64,000 nucleotides of DNA, taken from the NCBI RefSeq assembly GCF_014257025.1, contig NZ_JACMSF010000005.1:186001-250000 (forward strand), written 5' to 3'. This document shows positions 27,205-36,490 of this stretch, one piece after another. Below the pieces are notes generated by a model, which did not search any database, was not told where the DNA came from, and saw only the letters and a program-made list of their open reading frames with translations. Source of the DNA: Streptomyces cupreus (lineage in GTDB: Bacteria > Actinomycetota > Actinomycetes > Streptomycetales > Streptomycetaceae). Position 1 is the stretch's first letter. The number at the start of each line of letters is the position of its first letter. A program made the translations under genes and the position numbers.

Positions 27205-27959
27205 ATGCTCTGCAACTCGTCCTGCAGCTTGCCGATGTCGACCGTCTCGTCGGCCGACGGAGTCTCGGTCGGCACCGGCTCGTCGTACTCGGAGAAGGTC
27301 AGCCGCACATCGGTGTCGTCGCCCCGCTGTGTGGCCTCGACCAGCAGATGCGGAGAGTCGGACGTGACGTACAGCGTGGTCCGCGCGCCGTCCAGCTCAC
27401 CCTCCAGCGGGATGACCTTCGTACCGTCGCGCGTCGTCTCCTCGCCCTTCTTCAGCGAGGTGGCCCCGGGCGAGGAGTCGGTGCCCACATCGCGCTGGAA
27501 GTTGTTCAGATCGCAGGTGTCGGCCATGCCCTTGAGCAGGGCGTCATCCGTGGAGCCATGGATGTAGCGGTTCTTGAACAGCTCGGCCACCGCGTCACCC
27601 TCACCCCCCGGCACCTGCGCCTTCCAGAACGCCGTGTCCGGCTTCATCCACACCTCTTCGCCCCGTTTGACGATCTCGACGCTGCCGCCGTCCGAGCCCA
27701 TCTCCATCGTGCCGACGCAGTTCCCCGACCGGTCAAGCGCCAGATCCATCGAGGTCGGCTGGGTCCGGCTCGTCTCCGTCCCCGCGCTGCGATCCGTGAG
27801 CTTCAGATGGACGGACTTCGCGTCGAGGAGGTTGTCCTCCGCCTCGTCGGCGAGCTCCTGCGCGGTGGGATCGTCCCCGGCCGGCGCCGCCGCAACTGCC
27901 GCCGGCGCCAGCAACAGCGTCGCGCTCACCGCGGCCGAGATCAGCGCCCTTACGGCCAT
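27201..27959 (-). CDS. Exported LppX/LprG-like protein
   Basis: 252 residues. A typical signal peptide (MAVRALISAAVSATLLLAPAAVAAA) lacks a lipobox Cys, so the protein is secreted rather than a lipoprotein. The mature domain has the alternating pattern of the LppX_LprAFG half-barrel fold (SVHLKLTDRS, KRGEEVWMKPDTAFWKAQ, GTKVIPLEGELDGARTTLYV, SDSPHLLVEATQ). In mycobacteria such proteins carry lipids. The fold call is inferred from pattern and length. It diverges from the betaine operon. Confidence 0.65.
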   Translation of the reverse strand: MAVRALISAAVSATLLLAPAAVAAAPAGDDPTAQELADEAEDNLLDAKSVHLKLTDRSAGTETSRTQPTSMDLALDRSGNCVGTMEMGSDGGSVEIVKRGEEVWMKPDTAFWKAQVPGGEGDAVAELFKNRYIHGSTDDALLKGMADTCDLNNFQRDVGTDSSPGATSLKKGEETTRDGTKVIPLEGELDGARTTLYVTSDSPHLLVEATQRGDDTDVRLTFSEYDEPVPTETPSADETVDIGKLQDELQSI

Positions 27960-28154
27960 GGCGTCACCTCCGTGGTGCGCATCACCCCCTCAGCGTACGG
28001 TTCGCCCTATTTGTCCGCATGTTCAGTGACACAGCCCACGTTCGGCCATGGATTGCGCATGCATCCGGGAGGCCAGGGCAGGCGGAGCCGGTCCCCGAAG
28101 CTGACACCTATGTGACTCAGGGGAACTGAACAGGAACGGAAGGCAATACCGATC

Positions 28155-29654
28155 ATGGCAAGGCAGCAGGAACGACGGACGATCCATGTCGACGGCGAGT
28201 GGCGCGAAGCGATCTCCGGCGCCACTCGCGACATCATCGACCCAGCGGTCGCCCGGCCCTTCGCCGTGGTCGCGGAGGGCGACGAGAAGGACACCGACCT
28301 GGCGGTAGAGGCCGCCCGGCGCGCGTTCGACGAGGGGGACTGGCCGCGCACTCCGGTCGCCGAACGCGCGGCGCTCCTGCGCCGCGTCGCCGACCTCCTG
28401 GTGCGCGACCGCGAGGAACTCGGCGCGCTGGAGAGCCGGGACGCGGGCAAGACCCTGGAAGAGGGCCGCGTCGACATCGACTGCGTCGCCGACGCCTTCC
28501 GCTACTTCGCCGACCTCGTCGCGGCCGAGGCCCCCGGCCGGGTCGTGGACGCGGGCTCGCCCGACATCCACAGCGTCGTCGTGCATGAGCCGGTCGGCGT
28601 CTGCGCCCTGATCACGCCCTGGAACTACCCTCTCCTCCAGGCGAGTTGGAAGGTCGCACCCGCGCTCGCCGCGGGCAACACCTTCGTCGTCAAGCCGAGT
28701 GAGATCACCCCGCTGACGACCGTCGCCCTGATCGACCTGCTGGCCGAGGCGGGCCTGCCGTCCGGCGTCGCCAACATCGTCACCGGCCCCGGCCATTCGG
28801 TCGGCGCCCGGCTCGCCGAGCACCCCGACGTGGACCTCGTCTCCTTCACCGGCGGCCTGGTCAGCGGCACCAAGGTGGCCCAGGCCGCCGCCCCGAGCGT
28901 GAAGAAGGTCGCCCTCGAACTCGGCGGCAAGAACCCCAACGTCGTCTTCGCCGACGCCTGCACCACCGACGAGGGCTTCGACACCGCCGTCGACCAGGCC
29001 CTCAACGCCGCCTTCATCCACAGCGGCCAGGTCTGCTCGGCCGGCGCCCGCCTCATCGTCGAGGAGTCCCTACGGGACCGCTTCGTCGCCGAACTCGCCC
29101 GCCGCGCCGCGAAGATCCGCCTCGGCCGCGGCACCGACGAGGGCGTCGAGTGCGGTCCCCTCGTCTCCGCGCAGCAGCGCGCGAAGGTCGAGGCCTACGT
29201 CGCCTCCGCCCTGGAGGAAGGCGCCATCCTGCGCACCGGCGGCAAGCGCCCGGAGGGCCTCGGCGCCGGCTACTTCTACGAGCCGACCGTCCTCGACGCC
29301 TGCCACCGCGAGATGAGGGTCGTACGCGAAGAGGTCTTCGGCCCGGTCCTCACCGTCGAGACCTTCCGCACCGAGGACGAGGCCGTCGCCCTCGCCAACG
29401 ACACCGAGTACGGCCTCGCGGGCGCCGTCTGGACCGCCGATGCGGGCCGGGCCCGCCGGGTGGCCGGCCGGCTGCGCCACGGCACCGTCTGGATCAACGA
29501 CTTCCACCCCTACCTTCCGCAGGCTGAGTGGGGCGGCTTCGGCAAGAGCGGCGTCGGCCGCGAGCTTGGCCCCGCCGGCCTCGCCGAGTACCGCGAGAGC
29601 AAGCACGTCTACCAGAACCTCGCGCCGAAGCCAGTCCGTTGGTTCGCCGGCTGA
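28155..29654 (+). CDS. betB: Betaine-aldehyde dehydrogenase
   Basis: 499 residues of the aldehyde dehydrogenase superfamily. The substrate/cofactor motifs ITPWNYPLLQASWK, FTGGLVSG, ELGGKNPNVVF (general base E255) and SGQVCSAGAR (nucleophile C294) are present. Assignment to betaine aldehyde rests on position: a choline-dehydrogenase-type oxidase and a betaine-type ABC transporter follow in the same operon. It makes glycine betaine, an osmoprotectant. ATG 28155 follows GGAACGGAAGG. Confidence 0.88.
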   Translation: MARQQERRTIHVDGEWREAISGATRDIIDPAVARPFAVVAEGDEKDTDLAVEAARRAFDEGDWPRTPVAERAALLRRVADLLVRDREELGALESRDAGKTLEEGRVDIDCVADAFRYFADLVAAEAPGRVVDAGSPDIHSVVVHEPVGVCALITPWNYPLLQASWKVAPALAAGNTFVVKPSEITPLTTVALIDLLAEAGLPSGVANIVTGPGHSVGARLAEHPDVDLVSFTGGLVSGTKVAQAAAPSVKKVALELGGKNPNVVFADACTTDEGFDTAVDQALNAAFIHSGQVCSAGARLIVEESLRDRFVAELARRAAKIRLGRGTDEGVECGPLVSAQQRAKVEAYVASALEEGAILRTGGKRPEGLGAGYFYEPTVLDACHREMRVVREEVFGPVLTVETFRTEDEAVALANDTEYGLAGAVWTADAGRARRVAGRLRHGTVWINDFHPYLPQAEWGGFGKSGVGRELGPAGLAEYRESKHVYQNLAPKPVRWFAG

Positions 29655-29687
29655 CCCCCTCCCCGCACCTTCCTGGAGCAACCCCCC

Positions 29688-31226
29688 ATGTCCCACCTGT
29701 CCGAGAACACCCATGTCTACGATTACGTCGTCATCGGCGGCGGCACCGCGGGGTCCGTCATCGCCTCCCGGCTGACCGAGAACCCCGATGTCACCGTCGC
29801 CGTCATCGAGGGCGGCCCGAGCGACGTCGGCCGTGACGACGTGCTGACCCTGCGCCGCTGGATGGGCCTCCTCGGCGGCGAACTCGACTACGACTACCCG
29901 ACCACCGAACAGCCGCGCGGCAACTCCCACATCCGGCACAGCCGCGCCCGTGTGCTCGGCGGTTGCTCGTCGCACAACACCCTGATCGCCTTCAAGCCGC
30001 TGCCCTCCGACTGGGACGAGTGGGAGGCGGCCGGCGCCAAGGGCTGGGGCGCGGTGCCGATGGAGGCGTACTACGCCCGTCTGCTGAACAACATCGTCCC
30101 GGTCGACGAGAAGGACCGGAACGCCATCGCCCGCGACTTCGTCGACGCGGCGCAGCAGGCCCTCGGCGTCCCGCGCGTGGAGGGCTTCAACAAGAAGCCG
30201 TTCACCGAGGGCGTCGGCTTCTTCGACCTCGCCTACCGCCCCGAGAACAACAAACGGTCCTCCGCCTCGGTGGCGTATCTGCACCCGGTGATGGACGAGC
30301 GCCCCAACCTGACGATCCTGCTGGAGACCTGGGCGTACAAGCTGGAGCTGAACGGCACGCGCGCGGAGGGCGTGCACGTACGCGCGGGGGACGGCGAGGA
30401 GTTCCTCGTCCGCGCCCGCAGCGAGGTGCTGCTGTGCGCCGGGGCCGTCGACTCCCCGCGCCTGCTGCTGCACTCGGGCATCGGGCGCCGCGAGGACCTT
30501 GAGGCGCTCGGCATCCCCGTCGCGCTGGACCTGCCGGGCGTCGGCGAGAACCTGCTCGACCACCCCGAGTCGGTGATCGTCTGGGAGACGAACGGACCCA
30601 TCCCGGAGAACTCGGCGATGGACTCCGACGCGGGCCTGTTCGTGCGCCGCGACCCCGAACACGCGGGCCCCGACCTGATGTTCCACTTCTACCAGATCCC
30701 CTTCACGGACAATCCGGAGCGACTGGGCTACGAGCGCCCGGAGTTCGGCGTCTCGATGACCCCGAACATCCCCAAGCCGAAGAGCCGCGGCCGTCTGTAT
30801 CTGACGAGCCCGGACCCCTCGGTCAAGCCCGCCCTTGACTTCCGCTACTTCACCGACGAGGACGACCACGACGGTCAGACGCTGGTCGACGGCATCCGCA
30901 TTGCCCGCGAGATCGCCAAGACCGAGCCGCTGGCCGGCTGGCTCAAGCGCGAGGTCTGCCCGGGTCCGGAGATCCTCGGCGACGCGGAGCTCAGCGAGTA
31001 CGCCCGCAAGGTCGCGCACACCGTGTACCACCCGGCGGGCACCTGCCGGATGGGCGCGGCCGACGACGAACTGGCCGTGGTGGACCCACAGTTGAGGATT
31101 CGCGGCCTTGAGGGCATCCGCATCGCCGATGCCTCGGTCTTCCCGACCATGCCCGCCGTGAACCCGATGATCTGCGTGCTCATGGTCGGGGAGCGCGCGG
31201 CCGACCTGATCGGCGGTGATGCGTGA
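29688..31226 (+). CDS. betA: Choline dehydrogenase-type GMC oxidoreductase
   Basis: 512 residues. The FAD-binding GGGTAGS (residues about 17-23) and the GMC signatures ([28 protein letters not shown]) are intact; the catalytic His region [13 protein letters not shown] and the C-terminal [17 protein letters not shown] close the protein. It oxidises choline to betaine aldehyde, used by the upstream BetB. ATG 29688 is 33 bp after betB. The stop overlaps the ABC ATPase start (TGATG). Confidence 0.85.
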   Translation: MSHLSENTHVYDYVVIGGGTAGSVIASRLTENPDVTVAVIEGGPSDVGRDDVLTLRRWMGLLGGELDYDYPTTEQPRGNSHIRHSRARVLGGCSSHNTLIAFKPLPSDWDEWEAAGAKGWGAVPMEAYYARLLNNIVPVDEKDRNAIARDFVDAAQQALGVPRVEGFNKKPFTEGVGFFDLAYRPENNKRSSASVAYLHPVMDERPNLTILLETWAYKLELNGTRAEGVHVRAGDGEEFLVRARSEVLLCAGAVDSPRLLLHSGIGRREDLEALGIPVALDLPGVGENLLDHPESVIVWETNGPIPENSAMDSDAGLFVRRDPEHAGPDLMFHFYQIPFTDNPERLGYERPEFGVSMTPNIPKPKSRGRLYLTSPDPSVKPALDFRYFTDEDDHDGQTLVDGIRIAREIAKTEPLAGWLKREVCPGPEILGDAELSEYARKVAHTVYHPAGTCRMGAADDELAVVDPQLRIRGLEGIRIADASVFPTMPAVNPMICVLMVGERAADLIGGDA

Positions 31227-32323
31227 TGAGTACCCCTGTCTTCTCCGTGGAGGGCCTGTGGAAGGTCTTCGGCCCCAAGGCGGACCGCATCCCCACGGAC
31301 CCCGAACTGTCCGCCCTCCCGCCCGCCGACCTGCGCGCCCGCACCGGCTGCACGGCTGCGGTCAGGGACGTCTCCTTCGGCGTCCGCAAGGGCGAGGTCT
31401 TCGTCGTCATGGGCCTGTCCGGCTCGGGCAAATCCACCCTGGTCCGCTGTCTGACCCGGCTGATCGAGCCGACCTCCGGCACGATAGCCATCGACGGCGA
31501 GGACGTCCGCGCCATGGATAAGTCCCGCCTGCGCGAACTGCGCCGCCACCGCGCGGCGATGGTCTTCCAGCACTTCGGCCTGCTGCCCCATCGCACGGTC
31601 CTCGACAACGTCGCGTACGGCCTGGAGATCCAGGGCGTCGGCAAGTCCGAGCGCCGCGAGCGGGCCGCCGAGGTCGTGGCCAAGGTCGGCCTTGAGGGCA
31701 TGGAGCAGCGCAGGCCGAGCCAGCTCTCGGGCGGCCAGCGCCAACGGGTGGGCCTGGCCCGCGCGCTGGCGGTCGACCCCGAGGTGCTGCTCTTCGACGA
31801 GCCCTTCAGCGCCCTCGACCCCCTGATCCGCCGTGACATGCAGGAGGAGGTCGTCCGCCTGCACCGCGAAGAGGGCCGCACGATGGTCTTCATCACCCAC
31901 GACCTGAGCGAGGCCCTGAAACTGGGCGACCGCATCGCGCTGATGCGCGACGGCGAGGTGGTGCAATTGGGCACCCCGGAGCAGATCGTGGGCTCACCGG
32001 CCGACGACTACGTCCGCGAGTTCGTCCGTGATGTACCGCGCGAGCAGGTCATGACGGTGCGCACGGCTATGCGTCCCGCGTCGGCGGAGGAAGCGGGCAA
32101 CGGCCCGGCGGTGGCCCCGACCGCGACTGTGTCGGAGGCCATCGAAGCGGTGGCCCGCGCGGGCGCTCCGGCACGGGTGATGGACAGCGGCCGCTGTCTC
32201 GGCGTGGTGGACGCGAACGCCCTGCTCGACGTGGTCGCAGGCGCAACCGGCCTGGCGGTGGATACCGACCGGCTCGGGGGAGCGATCCCCACCGCCGCCG
32301 GCACCAGCGAGGAGCTGGTGTGA
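31226..32323 (+). CDS. Glycine betaine/proline ABC transporter ATPase (ProV/OpuAA type)
   Basis: 365 residues. Walker [10 protein letters not shown], signature [16 protein letters not shown] and Walker [14 protein letters not shown] are intact, with the long N-terminal lead-in typical of ProV ([12 protein letters not shown]). The C-terminal ~80 residues resemble a reduced CBS-type sensor ([17 protein letters not shown]), which in OpuA/ProV responds to ionic strength. ATG 31226 overlaps the betA stop; GTG 31223 is an equal alternative. Couples to the permease by TGATG. Confidence 0.92.
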   Translation: MSTPVFSVEGLWKVFGPKADRIPTDPELSALPPADLRARTGCTAAVRDVSFGVRKGEVFVVMGLSGSGKSTLVRCLTRLIEPTSGTIAIDGEDVRAMDKSRLRELRRHRAAMVFQHFGLLPHRTVLDNVAYGLEIQGVGKSERRERAAEVVAKVGLEGMEQRRPSQLSGGQRQRVGLARALAVDPEVLLFDEPFSALDPLIRRDMQEEVVRLHREEGRTMVFITHDLSEALKLGDRIALMRDGEVVQLGTPEQIVGSPADDYVREFVRDVPREQVMTVRTAMRPASAEEAGNGPAVAPTATVSEAIEAVARAGAPARVMDSGRCLGVVDANALLDVVAGATGLAVDTDRLGGAIPTAAGTSEELV

Positions 32324-34260
32324 TGGCCACCGTCACAGCAGCCGCCTCTCGTGCGGTGATACCCGGCATCCTCAAAGTCGCCGCCGGACGCAAGCTCCTC
32401 GTCCTGGCCCTCGCCGCGGCGATCCTCGTCCCCCTTGCCCACACCCGCTGGGCCAGCGGCACCTGGCCGACCGCCCTCACCGTCGACCTCACCACCCCCC
32501 TCACCGACACCAGCACCTGGATCATCGACAACCGGGACAGCCATCCCCTGTTCCTCTACTTCCTCGGCCACGTCAGCAACGCGGTCGTGCTCGCCGTACG
32601 CGTCGTCTACCTGCTCCTCCTCGCCGCGGGCTGGGCCGGCACCACCGCCTTCGCCGCACTGTTCGCCTGGCGCGTGGCCGGCGCGCGGCTCGCCCTCGGC
32701 GCCGCCGCCGCCTTCCTGACCTGCGGCGCCCTGGGCATGTGGGTGCCGACCATGCAGACCCTCGCCCTGATGGTGGTCGCCGTCCTCGCGTCCGTCGTCG
32801 TCGGCGCCCTCCTGGGCCTCGCCGCGGGCCTCTCGGGCCGTATGGACCGAGCCCTGCGCCCGGTCCTGGACACCATGCAGGTGCTCCCCGCCTTCGCCTA
32901 CCTCCTCCCGGTCGTCCTGATCTTCGGCATCGGCGTCCCCGCGGCCGTGCTCGCCACGGTCGTCTACGCCGCCCCGCCCATGGCCCGCCTCACCGCGCTC
33001 GGCCTGCGCGGCGCCGACAAGGAGGTCCTGGAGGCCGTCGACTCCCTCGGCGCCACCGCTCGCCAGCGGCTGCTGACCGCCCGCATCCCGCTGGCCCGCA
33101 AGGAACTCCTCCTCGGCGTCAACCAGACGATCATGATGGCGCTGTCCATGGCGGTCATCGCGTCCGTCATCGGCGCCGGCGGCCTCGGCGACCGCGTCTA
33201 CCAGGCCCTCGCCTCGGTCGACGTCGGTGCGGCCCTGGCGGCCGGCATCCCGATCGTGCTGCTGGCGGTCGTACTGGACCGCGTCACCGCCGCGGCAGGC
33301 GACGGCACCGAGCGCACAGGCCGCGCGGGATGGGCGTACGCCCTCGTCGCCGCGCCGGCCGTCGCCGTGGCCGGACGTCTGATGGGCCGCCTCGACTGGC
33401 CCGACACCTGGGTGCTGAACATCGCCGAACCGGTCAACCGAGCCGTCGACTGGATGACCGCCCACCTCTACTCCGGTGTCCCCGTCGTCGGCGGCACCGC
33501 GGAGTGGGCCGGCCGCTTCACCACCTGGGTCCTGGACCCCGTACGCGACGGCCTTCAGTGGCTGCCCTGGTGGGCCGTGCTGCTCGTCGTCGCCGCCCTC
33601 GCCTGGCTGATCGGCACCTGGCGCACCGCGCTCACCGCTACCCTCGCCATGGTTGCGATCGGAGTGCTCGGCGTGTGGGAGCCGTCCCTGGACACCCTGT
33701 CCCAGGTGCTCGCCGCCGTCGCCGTCACCCTGGTCCTGGGCATCGCGACCGGCGTCGCGGCGGCCCGCAGCGACCGGGTGGACCGCGCCCTGCGCCCGGT
33801 CCTGGACATCTTCCAGACGATGCCGCAGTTCGTGTATCTGATTCCGGTCGTCGCGCTGTTCGGCGTAGGCCGCGCCCCCGCCGTGGCGGCGGCCGTCGTC
33901 TACGCGCTTCCCGCCGTCGTCCGCATCACCGCACAGGGCCTGCGTCAGGTCGACCCCGCGGCCCTGGAGTCGGCCCGCTCGCTCGGCGCGACCCCGGCCC
34001 AGCAGCTGTGGCAGGTCCAACTCCCGCTCGCCCGCCGCTCGTTGCTGCTCGCCGTCAACCAGGGCGTGGTCCTGGTCCTCGCCGTCGTCATCATCGGCGG
34101 CCTGGTCGGCGGTGGCGCGCTCGGCTACGACGTCGTCTTCGGCCTCGCCCAGGGCGACCTGGCCACGGGCCTGGTGGCCGGTGCCGCGATCGTCTGCCTG
34201 GGCCTGATGCTCGACCGGGTGACACAGCCGACGGATCGCCGCACGAAGAAGGGAGCGTGA
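32323..34260 (+). CDS. Double-domain ABC permease for betaine/choline
   Basis: 645 residues carrying two ProW-type permease domains in one chain. Each has its own coupling segment: GADKEVLEAVDSLGATARQR near residue 240 and LRQVDPAALESARSLGATPA near residue 550, each followed by a matching LPLAR/IPLARKELLLGVNQ motif. One chain can thus form the whole membrane channel that normally needs a ProW dimer. ATG 32323 has GAGGAGCTGG upstream and overlaps the ATPase stop. The substrate-binding lipoprotein follows after one base. Confidence 0.92.
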   Translation: MATVTAAASRAVIPGILKVAAGRKLLVLALAAAILVPLAHTRWASGTWPTALTVDLTTPLTDTSTWIIDNRDSHPLFLYFLGHVSNAVVLAVRVVYLLLLAAGWAGTTAFAALFAWRVAGARLALGAAAAFLTCGALGMWVPTMQTLALMVVAVLASVVVGALLGLAAGLSGRMDRALRPVLDTMQVLPAFAYLLPVVLIFGIGVPAAVLATVVYAAPPMARLTALGLRGADKEVLEAVDSLGATARQRLLTARIPLARKELLLGVNQTIMMALSMAVIASVIGAGGLGDRVYQALASVDVGAALAAGIPIVLLAVVLDRVTAAAGDGTERTGRAGWAYALVAAPAVAVAGRLMGRLDWPDTWVLNIAEPVNRAVDWMTAHLYSGVPVVGGTAEWAGRFTTWVLDPVRDGLQWLPWWAVLLVVAALAWLIGTWRTALTATLAMVAIGVLGVWEPSLDTLSQVLAAVAVTLVLGIATGVAAARSDRVDRALRPVLDIFQTMPQFVYLIPVVALFGVGRAPAVAAAVVYALPAVVRITAQGLRQVDPAALESARSLGATPAQQLWQVQLPLARRSLLLAVNQGVVLVLAVVIIGGLVGGGALGYDVVFGLAQGDLATGLVAGAAIVCLGLMLDRVTQPTDRRTKKGA

Positions 34261-34261
34261 C

Positions 34262-35215
34262 ATGCGAGTCCGCATCACCACGACCGCTGCCGTGGGCGCG
34301 CTGCTGCTGCTCACCGGCTGCGGCGCCGCCGACATGACCAAGCAGGCCTCGCCCTTCGCCAACGCCCAGGGCGCCAAGACCGTGACCCTGTCCGTGCAGT
34401 CCTGGGTCGGCGCGCAGGCGAATGTCGCCGTCGCCCAATACCTGCTGGAGCACGAGCTCGGCTACCGCGTCGACACCGTCCAGATCGACGAGGTCCCCGC
34501 CTGGGACGCGCTCAGCCAGGGCCGGGTCGACGCGATCCTGGAGGACTGGGGCCACCCCGACCAGGAGCAGCGGTACGTCCAGGACAAGAAGACGATCGTC
34601 AACGGCGGCGGCCTCGGCGTCACCGGACACATCGGCTGGTACGTCCCGACGTACTTCGCGAAGCAGCACCCGGACGTCACCGACTGGAAGAACCTCAACA
34701 AGTACGCCGACCAGCTCCGCACCCCGGAGAGCGGCGGCAAGGGCCAGTTGATGGACGGCTCGCCCTCCTACGTCACCAACGACAAGGCGCTGGTGGAGAA
34801 CCTGAACCTGGACTACCAGGTGGTGTTCGCCGGTTCGGAGGCCGCCCAGATCACCCAGATCAAGCAGTTCGCCAAGGAGCAGAAGCCCTTCCTGACCTAC
34901 TGGTACGCCCCCCAGTGGCTGTTCAAGAAGGTCCCCATGACCGAGGTGAAACTGCCGGCGTACAAGGAGGGCTGCGACGCGGACCCGGAGAAGGTCGCCT
35001 GCGCCTATCCGCACACCCCGCTCCAGAAGTACCTCAACGCCGACTTCGCCAAGGACGGCGGCGAGGCCGCGGCCCTGCTGAAGCAGTTCAAGTGGACGAC
35101 CGAGGACCAGAACGAGGTCTCCCTGATGATCGCCGACCAGAAGCTGACCCCCGAGGAGGCGGCGAAGAGGTGGGTGGACAGCCACGAGTCCACCTGGCGG
35201 TCGTGGCTGTCCTGA
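34262..35215 (+). CDS. Glycine betaine/choline ABC substrate-binding lipoprotein
   Basis: 317 residues. The signal peptide ends in a lipobox LLTGC, with Cys at residue 20. The OpuAC-type body includes SVQSWVGAQANVAVAQYLLE, an ILEDWGHPDQEQ loop, and Trp/Tyr-rich segments (GHIGWYVPTY, LTYWYAPQW) suited to an aromatic box around a quaternary amine. It delivers betaine or choline to the two-domain permease upstream. Last gene of the five-gene operon; no regulator such as BetI is encoded within it. Confidence 0.92.
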   Translation: MRVRITTTAAVGALLLLTGCGAADMTKQASPFANAQGAKTVTLSVQSWVGAQANVAVAQYLLEHELGYRVDTVQIDEVPAWDALSQGRVDAILEDWGHPDQEQRYVQDKKTIVNGGGLGVTGHIGWYVPTYFAKQHPDVTDWKNLNKYADQLRTPESGGKGQLMDGSPSYVTNDKALVENLNLDYQVVFAGSEAAQITQIKQFAKEQKPFLTYWYAPQWLFKKVPMTEVKLPAYKEGCDADPEKVACAYPHTPLQKYLNADFAKDGGEAAALLKQFKWTTEDQNEVSLMIADQKLTPEEAAKRWVDSHESTWRSWLS

Positions 35216-35218
35216 CGG

Positions 35219-35923
35219 TCACCGCAGCAGCCCCGCGATCCCTTCCATGGCCCGGCGCTGCAAGTACGGCCCGAAGGTGATCCGCGTGGCCCCTCGCTCC
35301 CCGAGCTCGGCGGGCGAGGGGCCTTCGCCCACCTTGGCGATCACATTCATCGGCCCCTGGATCCCGGCCCGCAGCAGCGGCAGTACGGCGACGGGGGCGC
35401 CGATCGGATACACGCAGTCGGCGCCCGCGGCGACGTACAACGCGGCCCGCTCGATGGCCCGTTCGGGTTCCGCGACCCCACGGATGAAGGTGTCGATGCG
35501 CGCGTTGACGAAGAGCCGGTCCCCGGCGGCGGCCCGCACCTCGGCCAGCCACTCGGAGTGCTCCCGCGGGTCCTTGAGCACACCCCCGTCCGAGTCCTCA
35601 AGGTTGCATCCCACGGCCCCCGCCTCCAGCAGCCGCTCCACCAGCTCCTTCGCCGCGAGCCCGTACCCGCCCTCGACATCCGCCGACACCGGTACGTCCA
35701 CCGCCCGCACGATCCGCGCGACCGCCGCGAACATCTCGTCGGCCGGGGTCTGCCCGTCCTCGTACCCGAGGGAGGCGGCGACCCCGGCGCTGGGAGTGGC
35801 GAGCGCCGGATACCCGGCCGCCTGAAGGGCCCGTGCGCTCGCCGCGTCCCAGGGGCCGGGCAGGACGAGCGGGTCGCCCGGAGCCGTTCGCCGGTGCAGG
35901 GCCCGAAAGGCCTCGACGCTCAC
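35219..35923 (-). CDS. Isocitrate lyase / PEP mutase family protein
   Basis: 234 residues with the (beta/alpha)8 barrel pattern of the PEP mutase/isocitrate lyase superfamily: PGPWDAASARALQAAGYPAL at the start, the Mg-binding DVEGGYG segment, GAVGCNLEDSD and NARIDTF. The superfamily cleaves or forms C-C or P-C bonds on 2-oxo acids; this branch (2-methylisocitrate-lyase-like) has no firm substrate. GTG 35923 overlaps the stop of the AhpD-like gene (GTGA), so the two form an operon. Confidence 0.85.
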   Translation of the reverse strand: MSVEAFRALHRRTAPGDPLVLPGPWDAASARALQAAGYPALATPSAGVAASLGYEDGQTPADEMFAAVARIVRAVDVPVSADVEGGYGLAAKELVERLLEAGAVGCNLEDSDGGVLKDPREHSEWLAEVRAAAGDRLFVNARIDTFIRGVAEPERAIERAALYVAAGADCVYPIGAPVAVLPLLRAGIQGPMNVIAKVGEGPSPAELGERGATRITFGPYLQRRAMEGIAGLLR

Positions 35924-36438
35924 CGCTGACCCGGCTGGTAGTGGCCCGGCGCCATCCGGCAGGTCACACCGAAGCGGTTCCAGGCGTTGATCACCGTGAT
36001 CGCGGCGATCAGCTGGGCCAGCTCCGGCTCCTCGAAGTGGGCCGCGGCCCTCGCGAACACCTCGTCCGGCACGAAACCGTCCGTGAGCACGGTGACCGCT
36101 TCGGTCAACGCGATCGCCGCGAGCTCCTTCTCGGTGTAGAAGTGCGCCGACTCCTCCCAGGCGGAGAGTTGGATGATCCGCTCCACGCTCTCCCCGGCCG
36201 CCAGGGCGTCCTTGGTGTGCATGTCCAGGCAGAAGGCGCAGTGGTTGAGCTGCGAGGCGCGGACCTTCACCAGCTCCAACAGCTTCGGGTCCAGGCCCCG
36301 CCGGGCGGCCGCGTCGAGCCGGACCATCGCCTTGTACACCTCGGGCGCCTGCTCGGCCCAGCGCAGCCGGGGGGCGTGCTCGGGGGCGTGTTCAACCGTG
36401 GCTTCGACAGGTGCGGTGTGATCACTGGTCATCGTCAT
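35920..36438 (-). CDS. Carboxymuconolactone decarboxylase/AhpD-like protein
   Basis: About 172 residues. The AhpD core motif is complete: VKVRASQLNHCAFCLDMHTK with the redox CxxC and the following His. Family members act as thiol peroxidase partners or decarboxylases; the CxxC points to the redox type. ATG 36438 is used; ATG 36432 is an alternative, since GAGG lies between the two possible spacings. First gene of an operon with the PEP-mutase-family gene, and divergent from a MocR regulator 47 bp away. Confidence 0.88.
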   Translation of the reverse strand: MTMTSDHTAPVEATVEHAPEHAPRLRWAEQAPEVYKAMVRLDAAARRGLDPKLLELVKVRASQLNHCAFCLDMHTKDALAAGESVERIIQLSAWEESAHFYTEKELAAIALTEAVTVLTDGFVPDEVFARAAAHFEEPELAQLIAAITVINAWNRFGVTCRMAPGHYQPGQR

Positions 36439-36466
36439 GCCCTCGACCCTACGAAGGGAAAGGCCC

Positions 36467-36490
36467 AGGAGTATGGTCCATTTCCATGGC
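36467..36490. promoter_or_regulatory. Candidate MocR operator (TATGGTCCATTTCCATGG)
   Basis: ATGGTCCAT is followed at once by TTCCATGG, giving repeated TGG/CCA half-sites in the 47-bp gap between the AhpD-like gene and the MocR gene, overlapping the latter's start. MocR regulators usually bind such repeats next to their own gene and the divergent target. Seen by eye only. Confidence 0.4.

Noticed and set aside
28020..28132. TGTTCAGT and ACTGAACA arms about 105 bp apart before betB
   Set aside because: Only 8 bp per arm in a 200-bp gap; expected by chance about one time in three, and no regulator is known.
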